This document shows positions 55,919 through 64,000 of a stretch of 64,000 nucleotides of DNA, piece after piece. The number at the start of each line of letters is the position of its first letter. The first letter of the stretch is position 1. The position numbers and the translations under genes were made by a program. The notes below the pieces were generated by a model. It was given only the letters and a program-made list of their open reading frames with translations. It had not been told where the DNA came from and made no database searches. The stretch is from the NCBI GenBank assembly GCA_024239075.1, contig JANBVI010000027.1:248001-312000 (forward strand). The letters run 5' to 3'. The stretch comes from Fischerella sp. CENA71 (lineage in GTDB: Bacteria > Cyanobacteriota > Cyanobacteriia > Cyanobacteriales > Nostocaceae).

Positions 55919-57085
55919 TTATTTATTATTCTTTGTTGCTATATGAATTGTATTGATAAGACCATCAGCAAATGTTTGGGGACTAAAATTAGCTACAATT
56001 TTTTGACTTAATTGTCCCATATTAATCCGCTCATCGGCATTTAACTGGTGAATAGTTAATAAGACACGAGTGATATCTTGTATACTTTCAGGGTCAAATA
56101 ACAAACCATTTTTACCATCTTGAACAAGCTCATAACCAGCTCCTACAGTATGACTACATAAGATTGGTAGTCCAGCAGCACAAGCTTCGTTTAACACTAA
56201 ACCCCAAGGTTCTTGCAATGCAGGATGTATGAAGGCATTAGCTAATCCGTACCAATCTCCTATTGCTTGGTAAGAGATAAATCCAGTCAAATGAACACAA
56301 TCGTGCAGTTGTTTTGCTAGGATAAGATTTCGGATAACAGGTTCTTCTTCTCCACTACCACAAATTACCAAGTTCCATGCTTGTTCAGTTCCTATTTGTT
56401 GGCGATAAGCAGCAAATGCTTCTACCAAACGGTAAACATTTTTACGCTTAAGCAAGCGGGTAACAACGATAAAATAAGGTTTGGTAGGAATTTTTGGTTG
56501 TCGCTGTCTTGCACTAGCTGGAGAAAGCTTTGCTGCTTGCGCTTGTTGTGCAAAATAATCATTGTCAACTGCATCGTAACCAAAGAAAATGCGATCGCGT
56601 GGAAAACCTAGTTTCATGAGATAGTCGCGGTGCAGTTCACCTCCCACCAGCGCCGCATCGAACTTGCTGATACATAACCAAAATTTTAGTTTCTCTTTCC
56701 ACCACTGCCGTGGTTCATCATCCCATTTAGTTTCACTCATCACAATACTAGCTACCTTGTGGCGCTTACACCAAGAAACGGCCGCACGCGATACAGGAAA
56801 TCCCCAACCAGGGATGACAACGATATTTGGTTGTAAATTTTCTAAAAAAGAAGGGATTACGGCAGCAGCACGTTCTGCATATGAAGATATTAAACCTTTA
56901 GGTAATAGAGTTTTTAGAGGAAATGTAATTTCACGTTCTAAATTACCCCAAGGATGTTCTAAAGTATCATCTGTAACTTGAACAGCAGTAAACTGCCAAC
57001 CTTTTTGCTGACAAGCAGAATAGGCAGCGCGTAACCGAGCAGCATGATAACTGCCAACGTTGATAAAAATTACAACAATATGCAT
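55919..57085 (-). CDS. glycosyltransferase family 4
   Basis: 388 residues, GT-B fold. It has an N-terminal INVGSYHAARLRAAYS and the C-terminal FIVVTRLLKRKNVYRLVEAF, then HPALQEPWGLVLNEACAAGL and the donor-site segment YELVQDGKNGLLFD. It follows the gene at 57097 by 11 bp. Which sugar it adds cannot be told. Confidence 0.88.
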   Translation of the reverse strand: MHIVVIFINVGSYHAARLRAAYSACQQKGWQFTAVQVTDDTLEHPWGNLEREITFPLKTLLPKGLISSYAERAAAVIPSFLENLQPNIVVIPGWGFPVSRAAVSWCKRHKVASIVMSETKWDDEPRQWWKEKLKFWLCISKFDAALVGGELHRDYLMKLGFPRDRIFFGYDAVDNDYFAQQAQAAKLSPASARQRQPKIPTKPYFIVVTRLLKRKNVYRLVEAFAAYRQQIGTEQAWNLVICGSGEEEPVIRNLILAKQLHDCVHLTGFISYQAIGDWYGLANAFIHPALQEPWGLVLNEACAAGLPILCSHTVGAGYELVQDGKNGLLFDPESIQDITRVLLTIHQLNADERINMGQLSQKIVANFSPQTFADGLINTIHIATKNNK

Positions 57086-57096
57086 TGATTTAGTAC

Positions 57097-58251
57097 CTAA
57101 GCTATACCAAGCGCAGCTAGAGTTTCACTGGCCATTCTCTGTAAAGAAAAATATTTCTGGAAATCTTGTTGGCCATTTCTGGCTTGCTGTTTGAGGTAGG
57201 AAAGGTTATTGATGGACTTGATTAATGCTTGACCTACTGATTCTGGACTAGCATCAGCAGCGATACTCACCCATGAGGCACGTTCAGCAACATCCGAAGC
57301 GCCATTAAAATTGGTAACTACAGCAGGTACTCCTCGCCCCACCGCTTCTAGCAGTGCTAGAGGTAGACCTTCAAAATGACTGGTCATGACGTAAATATCT
57401 AATACAGATAAGTATGCCTCTGGATGCTGTTGCCAGCCTGTGATCTGCCATGTATTTTCTGGAGCATGATTACGCAAATGTTTTTCTAAACTATTTCGTT
57501 CTGAACCGTCGCCTATAAGTAATAAACGACTCCTTATGCCTTTTTGTATAGTCCATAACCATGCATCTACCAATAATTGGAGATTTTTTTGGAAAACAAA
57601 CTGACCAGAAAAACCAATGATTGGTAATGGTTCTATCCAAGTATTAGGAAGCGGTGGATGAGAAGCCGTAATATTTGGAAATGGACAGCCATAATTGACA
57701 AGTTTAGTGGGACGTGGATGACTGTAGTAGTTTTCAAATTCTTTCTGACTTCCTGTAGAGACAAAATTTAGAGAATAAGGATGTTTTTTATACCATTGCC
57801 TAAGTAATTTACCTCTAAATCTACCGAAAGGACGTTGATGCTTATTTGCAGTCATGGGCATATGCATAGTCCCACCTACAGGAGCAACTTGAGACATTAG
57901 AGCACCAGCTACATAATCTAATCCGTCTTCGTCATATTGCTGGTTAATGATAATAGCATCAGGGGCAATTTCTTTACAAACTTGCGTAATTTCTAGTTGC
58001 TGTTTTTTATCAGTGATGGATTGTAAAAATCTTAAGGGTCGAGATCTTAATCCCAATAGATTTCTACGATGTACTCTTGCTCCCTCAGCCTTGAAGTCTT
58101 TTGCCCAACTATCCATATAATTGATGGTAGATAGTAGCACATGCACCTCGCAATCTAGCAGGTGCAAAGCTTGAGTGAGATAAACTAAATAACGTTCACC
58201 ACCACCACGACCACTAGAATTAGAACTAACTAGTAATAGGCGCTTAGACAT
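57097..58251 (-). CDS. glycosyltransferase family 4
   Basis: About 384 residues from ATG 58251, giving MSKRLLLVSSNSSGRGGGER as the expected glycine-rich N-terminus; a TTG at 58308 would overlap the methyltransferase stop. The C-terminal domain has IIGFSGQFVFQKNLQLLVDA and SHFEGLPLALLEAVGRGVPA. It is in the same operon as its neighbours. Confidence 0.87.
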   Translation of the reverse strand: MSKRLLLVSSNSSGRGGGERYLVYLTQALHLLDCEVHVLLSTINYMDSWAKDFKAEGARVHRRNLLGLRSRPLRFLQSITDKKQQLEITQVCKEIAPDAIIINQQYDEDGLDYVAGALMSQVAPVGGTMHMPMTANKHQRPFGRFRGKLLRQWYKKHPYSLNFVSTGSQKEFENYYSHPRPTKLVNYGCPFPNITASHPPLPNTWIEPLPIIGFSGQFVFQKNLQLLVDAWLWTIQKGIRSRLLLIGDGSERNSLEKHLRNHAPENTWQITGWQQHPEAYLSVLDIYVMTSHFEGLPLALLEAVGRGVPAVVTNFNGASDVAERASWVSIAADASPESVGQALIKSINNLSYLKQQARNGQQDFQKYFSLQRMASETLAALGIA

Positions 58252-58304
58252 TATTATTTTTAGATAAATCTTTATTGCAAAAAGTTTTGTCTTTTTCTCT
58301 ATAA

Positions 58305-59033
58305 TCAATCAGCTATCACAAATTCATAAATCATTGTTTTGGCAAATATTTCTGGTCTTAGCCCAAATCTAATTAGTAAAGGTTGAAATCTAAAGAAGAG
58401 TTTTGCACGTAAATTTGATAAATTTTCAACCGCTATACCTGTAAAGTTATCTAAAATCAAACCATGACGTTGACCTATTTCACATAGGGTACAAGGGTCA
58501 AACCAAGATACATGATCTGCATTATCAACATATGGTTTTCCATTAAATAAATTTTTAAGAATGACGTTTATATACCAAGGATTTGGGACAGAAACAACTA
58601 TCCTACCATTTGGTTTGAGCATTTTTGCAGTGTTAGACAAAAAATACCCAGGCGCATCTAAATGTTCTAAAACTTCTCCACAGATAATTACATCAAATTT
58701 TTGATCTAGAGGCTTATTTGTAATATCAGCACAGATAACATTAAATCCAAGTGAACGTAGATAATTAATCTCGTCTTCAAGGATATCTATTCCTAGACAT
58801 GAGTTTGCTACATCACATAAACATTTATGTAACCATTCCGGCCTATGTACGGCTTCTCGAGTATGTTCTACAATGCCAACGTCAAGAACATCTTTTCCTC
58901 TAGCCAATTCACATAAATAATTAACTCTATCATTAATTAAAGTTTGATTTCTCCCTGCTACCAAATCACTTTGACGAGCTTGTAATACTTTTGGAGAATT
59001 CGGATCTTTAGAGATTTCATACCAATGTTTCAT
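58305..59033 (-). CDS. class I SAM-dependent methyltransferase (Methyltransf_23 type)
   Basis: 242 residues. Motif I region LCELARGKDVLDVGIVEHT is unusual: the GxGxG is replaced by GIVEHTRE. Later motifs are conserved (LGIDILEDEINYLRSLGF, VIICGEVLEHLDAPGYFLS, MLKPNGRIVVSVPNP). Similar proteins occur in polysaccharide clusters and methylate sugars or lipid-linked intermediates. It is 53 bp upstream of a glycosyltransferase gene and 58 bp downstream of the polymerase gene. Confidence 0.82.
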   Translation of the reverse strand: MKHWYEISKDPNSPKVLQARQSDLVAGRNQTLINDRVNYLCELARGKDVLDVGIVEHTREAVHRPEWLHKCLCDVANSCLGIDILEDEINYLRSLGFNVICADITNKPLDQKFDVIICGEVLEHLDAPGYFLSNTAKMLKPNGRIVVSVPNPWYINVILKNLFNGKPYVDNADHVSWFDPCTLCEIGQRHGLILDNFTGIAVENLSNLRAKLFFRFQPLLIRFGLRPEIFAKTMIYEFVIAD

Positions 59034-59091
59034 AAATTTTTAAAGCCTTTACAAGTAAGAAATTATCTAGCTTGAATGCAATGATTTATTC

Positions 59092-60426
59092 TTAATCCGA
59101 ATATGTAGATATGGTTGGATTATTGTAACCATTCCGATAGAAAAACCCTGGCCACCATTTGAATTCTTTCCTTCTCAACCAAAGCAATAAAAAACATGGC
59201 CAGAACGACATACCAATCCAAGCAAAAATTCCTGGTAGATCACCCCCCCGTAATAAAGGAACCATTGATGAGCATAAGATGGCACGAATAAGGACACCTG
59301 CAAAAGGATGAAGCCAAGCACTTCGTTGAACAATAGCAGCCAAAATTGCACCATAGATAGGTGCGAAGAACAAGATACCAAAAATACCTCCTTCACTGTA
59401 AAAATCTCCATAAAAAGTAGGAGAAAAACCAAGTGTAGATCCTGTCTCAGGGTCAACTAAACCAACTTCCGCCAGATAGCCACCACCTACTGGTTTTTCT
59501 GGCCAAATTGCTCGCGGAATGGGACGCATCAGAATTTCTAAATGCGCCATTCCCAAGCGAAAGGGAACTAAGCGGGGAAATGCATCCTTTAACAAAGCAA
59601 AACCGTCTAACATATTGGCATCCTCCGCAGAAAAAAGACGATGCCAAGCTGCCTGTTGATCTATCTCGTCAGTTCCTCTTAATGTTCCCGCTACCCCAAA
59701 TATACCTAAACCAACAACCGCAGCTAGAGCTAGAATGATTAATCTAGTCTTGGATTTATAGGAGGAAGAGAGAATAATACCAGCAGTTGCTAGCCATCCT
59801 ATGAATTGAAAACGTCCACTAATATTGAAGCTGAAGTTAGTGATACAATATAGAATAATAATTGTTGCAATTTTTTCTCTCAGCAAAGGCATACCTATTA
59901 CCTTCCATAGGCAGAGTAGCAGAGTTGCAATGCCTGTAAGTATCAATGGAAACTGCTGTAAGTAACTACTTATTTGAAAAGCAGCAGAACGTCCTTCAGC
60001 AAGTTGTGCTTTCACACTATTTTGAGCAACAATAACTAATGGTAAGCAGAACACCCCAAATAATATTACTTTAGGACGTAACCAATTGAGAAACGGACTG
60101 AAACCGATATACTGCCTATCAACAACTGGTATCTTTAACTTTTGCCGCAACATGTAGGTGCCTACAGTACAAAGCTGCCCTAACACTATATACTGGAGCG
60201 CATCTGTAGCAGATTGATTAGTTACAGGTGCAAGGCCAAATTGTTCGAGATTGACCCAGATGTTGAAACCGTTTGCTACTGCCCAGTAGCGAAATGAACT
60301 AACGTAGAATAGCAGAAAACTAAGCAGCAAAGGAAGTTCATCATTGCGTCGCAACATCCACCTAGCACTGATAACAATCAACGCTATCTGAGTAAAGGCT
60401 AATTGTGGATATTCAAATAACGGCAT
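59092..60426 (-). CDS. Wzy-like oligosaccharide repeat unit polymerase
   Basis: 444 residues, about ten to eleven TM helices. A large loop near the C-terminus (RAIWPEKPVGGGYLAEVGLV, GFSPTFYGDFYSEGGIFGIL) matches O-antigen polymerase-type proteins that join lipid-linked repeat units. Its ATG and the stop of the preceding glycosyltransferase share one base, so translation is coupled. Such proteins diverge fast, so the assignment rests on topology and context. Confidence 0.75.
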   Translation of the reverse strand: MPLFEYPQLAFTQIALIVISARWMLRRNDELPLLLSFLLFYVSSFRYWAVANGFNIWVNLEQFGLAPVTNQSATDALQYIVLGQLCTVGTYMLRQKLKIPVVDRQYIGFSPFLNWLRPKVILFGVFCLPLVIVAQNSVKAQLAEGRSAAFQISSYLQQFPLILTGIATLLLCLWKVIGMPLLREKIATIIILYCITNFSFNISGRFQFIGWLATAGIILSSSYKSKTRLIILALAAVVGLGIFGVAGTLRGTDEIDQQAAWHRLFSAEDANMLDGFALLKDAFPRLVPFRLGMAHLEILMRPIPRAIWPEKPVGGGYLAEVGLVDPETGSTLGFSPTFYGDFYSEGGIFGILFFAPIYGAILAAIVQRSAWLHPFAGVLIRAILCSSMVPLLRGGDLPGIFAWIGMSFWPCFLLLWLRRKEFKWWPGFFYRNGYNNPTISTYSD

Positions 60427-61643
60427 TAGGATAGAGCTTGAAGACGACGATTCAATTGTGACAGATTGAAATCGTCTAGTTTACTCGATTGACGAGAAAA
60501 CATATCGAGTTGTTGCGGATTATTTAAACAGAATAGGAGTGCATTGGCGATCGCTTCTCCAGTTACTTCCTGCAATAGCAACCCGTTAAAGTGATCCTTT
60601 ACTACATCACCACAAAACTTAGAAGCAATAATAGGTAATTTCCAAGCCTGTGCTTCCAGCTGTGTTAGTCCAAAACCATCAGAAAGAGTTGGAAACAAAA
60701 AAACATCTGCCTGTTGGTAATATTTAGAGGTTGCGCTTCTAGATACTGCACCAATCCACTTAATTTTTGAATGGAATTGTTGGGGTTGAGGAATACCCTG
60801 AGAACCAACCAACCACAATTCTATAGGTTTGTCACGCAACAGTTCGACAGCTTCTAGTACAGCGGCTATACCTTTACGTAAAATTATTTGACCTAAAAAC
60901 AAAACCTTTAAAGGGCGTTCCTTGGAGAAATTTGCAGGATAAAAGCGTACAAAATTAGCTGTTGTTTCAGGTGCTTGATAAGCAAGAGGAATAATATCAA
61001 TTTTATGTTCTGATATACCAACTTTCTGTAAAGCTTGGCTTGACCAAAATGAATTGACTACAATTCGGTCAGCTAATGAACATTCTTTCAGCCAGTTAGT
61101 CCAATATTCTGAAGGTGCAGCTTGGTAGCTAGATTGATAGTTAGGATATCTAGCATGTTCTTTTAATACTAATTGCTCTTCAACAATTCCTGGATCTATT
61201 TGACCCAAAATAGTACGCCAACCTTGTTTTTTAGCATAGCAAAACAAATCTAAAGCGGCATAACTGTATGCAAATAGAGTAGCTGGAGAATTAATTTGTG
61301 GATAAATTTTCCTTAGTAAACTGATAGTTTTTTGTTGAAACCAATGATTTCGAGAAATTATATGTAGCCACCCAGATTTTTTTTGAATTCTTTGATTTAA
61401 CTCCAAGCTAATTAAAGAGTTATTAAATGAGTAAACAGAAACGAATTCTAAATCTCTATGAAATCTTTCTCTTAAATTAGCTAATAAAGGTTTAGGAAGT
61501 AAATTTAATGGAGAATTCGGTAATATCCAGGCATCTGTTATTAAGTGATTCAGTAGTCCTGCTTTCTGCAAAGCCCTTGGAATAGCATAATGCTCACGAG
61601 CCCCTATTTGACAACAAAGCCAAGATGAAAATTTTTCAGACAT
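60426..61643 (-). CDS. glycosyltransferase family 4
   Basis: 405 residues, GT-B fold. The N-terminal SSWLCCQIGAREHYAIPRAL is distinctive. The C-terminal domain has VLFLGQIILRKGIAAVLEAV and FPTLSDGFGLTQLEAQAWKL with the usual glutamates. It lies 3 bp downstream of the beta-helix gene, and its stop overlaps the polymerase start. Confidence 0.86.
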   Translation of the reverse strand: MSEKFSSWLCCQIGAREHYAIPRALQKAGLLNHLITDAWILPNSPLNLLPKPLLANLRERFHRDLEFVSVYSFNNSLISLELNQRIQKKSGWLHIISRNHWFQQKTISLLRKIYPQINSPATLFAYSYAALDLFCYAKKQGWRTILGQIDPGIVEEQLVLKEHARYPNYQSSYQAAPSEYWTNWLKECSLADRIVVNSFWSSQALQKVGISEHKIDIIPLAYQAPETTANFVRFYPANFSKERPLKVLFLGQIILRKGIAAVLEAVELLRDKPIELWLVGSQGIPQPQQFHSKIKWIGAVSRSATSKYYQQADVFLFPTLSDGFGLTQLEAQAWKLPIIASKFCGDVVKDHFNGLLLQEVTGEAIANALLFCLNNPQQLDMFSRQSSKLDDFNLSQLNRRLQALS

Positions 61644-61646
61644 TGC

Positions 61647-63323
61647 TCACGCTGTAGCTGTTAAATAAGAAACTTCATACCACTTTCGGTTAGATTTGTT
61701 AAATCTCAGTTTGAGTTTTTCGCCTTTACCACTGAGATATCTATCACTCTGGCATCTAATAGTACTGGAGTTTTGTGAAAACTTAACTTGCTCGTTATTT
61801 GCGCCACCTACAATTAAAACTTCTTGCCCATCCACATAATAATCTGTACTCATAGCTACTTCTACGAATGACGTTGATGTTTTATTAAAAACTACAATTT
61901 CTTCAAATTTTGGCTCAACAATATATGATGATTGCCATATATTAGCAGTTCCTTGCGACTCTCGTCTTAGAACATCTATATATTGATTGTTTAGGAATAG
62001 AGGACGCTCGTTAGATAAATGTGCTGATTGTTCAGGAGTAAGGCAATTTTCAAAAATGTTGTCTTCTATAACTATATTTTGCAAATCACCAAAATAAACT
62101 ACACATGGAGTATATGTATTATTTTTATAAATAGATTTTTGCCGATTCTTCTTGATGTGAATATTTTTTAAAATTCCCCAAATATTTATAGATATAACCG
62201 ATTTTTCCTGAGCAATAATTTCATTAGAATAAAATTTTATATTGCGATTTTCTCCACTAGTAAATAGAGCATTTCCACAATCTACAAATTTATTATTTTC
62301 TATAAATAAATTACTACTACCTCCAAAAGGACAAACACCAGCAGGGGAGTTAAAAAAAGCAGAATTAGTAATTTTAGTATTATGATTTTCTGGAAACTTA
62401 CCTTGGGCTATCACTAAACCAGAAGCAATAGAGTCTTTAAAAATACATTTGTCGAAATAAAAATATTTGTTTGGTGAAAGTGGTGCGTTTTCTACCCAAG
62501 CATTTGCCGTTTTTGAAAATTCACAGTGATTTACCGTTAGTTCTGCATCTAAGCTCAACATTGAAGCATTAGAACTGTGTAATTTACTATCTGATATAGT
62601 AACTTTTCCAATCCAAATTCCACCAGCGTAAATTAATTCTCCTCTAAAATCATGTACGTAAACAGAGTCAATAGTGATGTTGTCTAAGGATTTATTAAAA
62701 TCTAAAACAATTCCTTTATGACTAATGTCCCATCCATCACCTGTAGTTGGGTCAGCAGGGAAAACACGATTTCCTGTAAATCCATTTGTACCTCCACTTA
62801 ATTCCAGATTTTTGATTGTAATGTTTTTCCTAGGTTGAGTAGTATCATCACTTCCTTTAATCAGGATACCCATACCCCGGACAACTTGTCCGTTAATAAC
62901 AGACCAATCACCTCTACTTTGAAGAATAGTTTTCCCAATTCCATCACCTATAAGCGTAATATTGTCGTAATTTATAACAATTGAAGCTGGTATATCAGCA
63001 GTTAAGTTTGGAGGAGCAACTTGGTATATACCTTGAGGAATATAGATAGTTCCTCCTCCATTGTTGCCAACTGCATCAATAGCAGCTTGAATTACTGCTG
63101 TATTATTTGCAATAATCTTAGGATTATTGGTAATACCATTAACAAGCGATCCAAATTGTTTAACGTTTACAGCATATGTTGGTAAACTTTGGTTTTGTGC
63201 AATCTTTATATGTTTGTTTGGTATTGCCTGTGCTTTTTTTGATGATAAAAGAGCGAATAGAATAGGTAAGCTACTTGTTACAGAACACAAAATAACAGAC
63301 GTTAAAAAAGTTCTACGCTTCAT
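61647..63323 (-). CDS. secreted right-handed beta-helix protein (pectate-lyase-like)
   Basis: 558 residues. It has an Arg-Arg signal (MKRRTFLTSVILCSVTSSLP) with a long hydrophobic core. A GNNGGGTIYIPQGIYQVAPP segment is typical of pectate-lyase-3/glycoside hydrolase 28-like helices, followed by many short strands (ITIKNLELSGGTNGF, VYVHDFRGELIYAGGIWIGK). The C-terminal ~80 residues form a separate small domain. In polysaccharide clusters such proteins may cleave or modify the polymer during export; catalytic residues are not evident to me. Confidence 0.75.
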   Translation of the reverse strand: MKRRTFLTSVILCSVTSSLPILFALLSSKKAQAIPNKHIKIAQNQSLPTYAVNVKQFGSLVNGITNNPKIIANNTAVIQAAIDAVGNNGGGTIYIPQGIYQVAPPNLTADIPASIVINYDNITLIGDGIGKTILQSRGDWSVINGQVVRGMGILIKGSDDTTQPRKNITIKNLELSGGTNGFTGNRVFPADPTTGDGWDISHKGIVLDFNKSLDNITIDSVYVHDFRGELIYAGGIWIGKVTISDSKLHSSNASMLSLDAELTVNHCEFSKTANAWVENAPLSPNKYFYFDKCIFKDSIASGLVIAQGKFPENHNTKITNSAFFNSPAGVCPFGGSSNLFIENNKFVDCGNALFTSGENRNIKFYSNEIIAQEKSVISINIWGILKNIHIKKNRQKSIYKNNTYTPCVVYFGDLQNIVIEDNIFENCLTPEQSAHLSNERPLFLNNQYIDVLRRESQGTANIWQSSYIVEPKFEEIVVFNKTSTSFVEVAMSTDYYVDGQEVLIVGGANNEQVKFSQNSSTIRCQSDRYLSGKGEKLKLRFNKSNRKWYEVSYLTATA

Positions 63324-63360
63324 TTAAATCTATCCTACGTAGAGAATGTACGTATTTAAA

Positions 63361-64000
63361 TTAACTTATTGTTAACAAATCTTTAAGAGTTTGAGCGCGG
63401 ACTTGCCAGGTATGCTGGCGAGCAAATTCCAATTGTTTCAAACTTCTCCCGTAGGCTTCTGGCCTTTTAGATAAGGCTAAATAATTATGAATTTGAGCGA
63501 TCGCATCTTCTGGTGAATGAACAATGGTAATCCACTCAGGGTATAAACGACACTCTGGTATATCTGTACTGATCAGCGGACGACCACTGGCGATCCCATC
63601 CATAATTTTGGTGGGACAGGATGCTTGATTAAATCGGTTTTCGATAGAGTAAGGAATCCAATTTACTGCAAAAGACCAGTAGTATTTTGCTACCTGCTCA
63701 CTCGGAACTTCTGTAATATGCTGAACATTTGGTAATGCTAGCACTGCTTTACGAGTTAGCCGCCAGTCTACAATTTCTTCTTTGTCTAAACCACCAACAA
63801 AAACAAATTTGACTTCCGGACAAGCTTGTACTAGCTCATAAACTAATTTCCAATCCACACGCTCAGTTAAGTTACCAATGTAACCCACACTCATGGGTTC
63901 AGTAAGATTTTTTGGTTGAGGATTGAGGAACGAATCTACAAAGCCGTGTGGATAATGGTGAATACGGTCAGCCCTATGGGGATAAAGCTTACGCAAGGTA
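63361..64000 (-). CDS. glycosyltransferase, C-terminal part (5' end outside window)
   Basis: About 213 residues of the C-terminal GT-B domain are visible, open to the window edge; a TTG at 63996 is not the true start. It has SVGYIGNLTERVDWKLVYEL, FVFVGGLDKEEIV, SWAVNWIPYSI-like sequence and CPTKIMDGIASGRPLISTDI. It resembles the GT4-like transferases of exopolysaccharide loci. It is upstream of the beta-helix gene by 37 bp on the same strand. Confidence 0.82.
   Translation of the reverse strand, partial: TLRKLYPHRADRIHHYPHGFVDSFLNPQPKNLTEPMSVGYIGNLTERVDWKLVYELVQACPEVKFVFVGGLDKEEIVDWRLTRKAVLALPNVQHITEVPSEQVAKYYWSFAVNWIPYSIENRFNQASCPTKIMDGIASGRPLISTDIPECRLYPEWITIVHSPEDAIAQIHNYLALSKRPEAYGRSLKQLEFARQHTWQVRAQTLKDLLTIS

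Overview
The window comes from a cyanobacterium, most likely a filamentous, heterocyst-type one. The evidence is an ndhA-ndhI-ndhG-ndhE operon of NDH-1, LabA/NYN, COP23 and CHASE2-kinase proteins, frequent HIP1 sites (GCGATCGC), and many heptanucleotide tandem repeats (STRR type) between genes. No rRNA, tRNA, CRISPR array or prophage was recognised. Genus and species cannot be fixed from this sequence alone.

Positions 1-16 kb hold mostly housekeeping genes: the end of a TamB-like gene, a small methyltransferase, cobalamin adenosyltransferase (cobO), a membrane protein with an HTH-like C-terminus and a TTGGCAAA operator-like array, pyrD, a large multi-GAF sensor, a 56-residue DUF2256 zinc-ribbon protein, isoaspartyl peptidase, glmU, an HD-GYP response regulator, an mnmD-like tRNA methyltransferase carrying a repeat-derived insert, a rhodanese and an outer-membrane barrel protein. 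Positions 16-28 kb hold a FecR-domain protein with an 11 x 57 bp minisatellite, a CHASE2 Ser/Thr kinase whose C-terminus is encoded by a MITE-like element, labA-like, leuA, an HpnK/ChbG-type deacetylase, a kynurenine-monooxygenase-like flavoprotein followed by a cupin, and holB.

Positions 28-46 kb start with a 13 x 21 bp array, followed by a cytokinin-dehydrogenase-like secreted flavoprotein, an M48 protease, a COP23 protein, a DgcN/DgcA-like pair (DUF1611 plus dipeptide epimerase) and a GT39-like membrane protein. Next come the ndhA-I-G-E-nadK operon with a terminator, citrate synthase, SixA, a small secreted-protein gene broken by two homopolymer frameshifts, and a DHH phosphoesterase. A nested 101-nt stem structure lies between the DHH gene and an HNH endonuclease gene. 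Positions 46-51.5 kb hold alanine racemase, a GMC oxidoreductase, a 5'-truncated TnpB element and a cysteine-desulfurase-like gene whose end abuts it.

Positions 51.6-64 kb form an exopolysaccharide region: a WcaF-type acetyltransferase, a YdcF-type protein, a 2OG-Fe(II) oxygenase, two methyltransferases, five glycosyltransferases (one cut by the window edge), a Wzy-like polymerase and a beta-helix protein. Most of these are tightly packed on the minus strand.

A theme of the window is dispersed repeats that touch coding ends. pyrD, glmU and the CHASE2 kinase have C-termini written in repeat DNA, the rhodanese start codon lies in a repeat, and mnmD carries an internal repeat-like insert.
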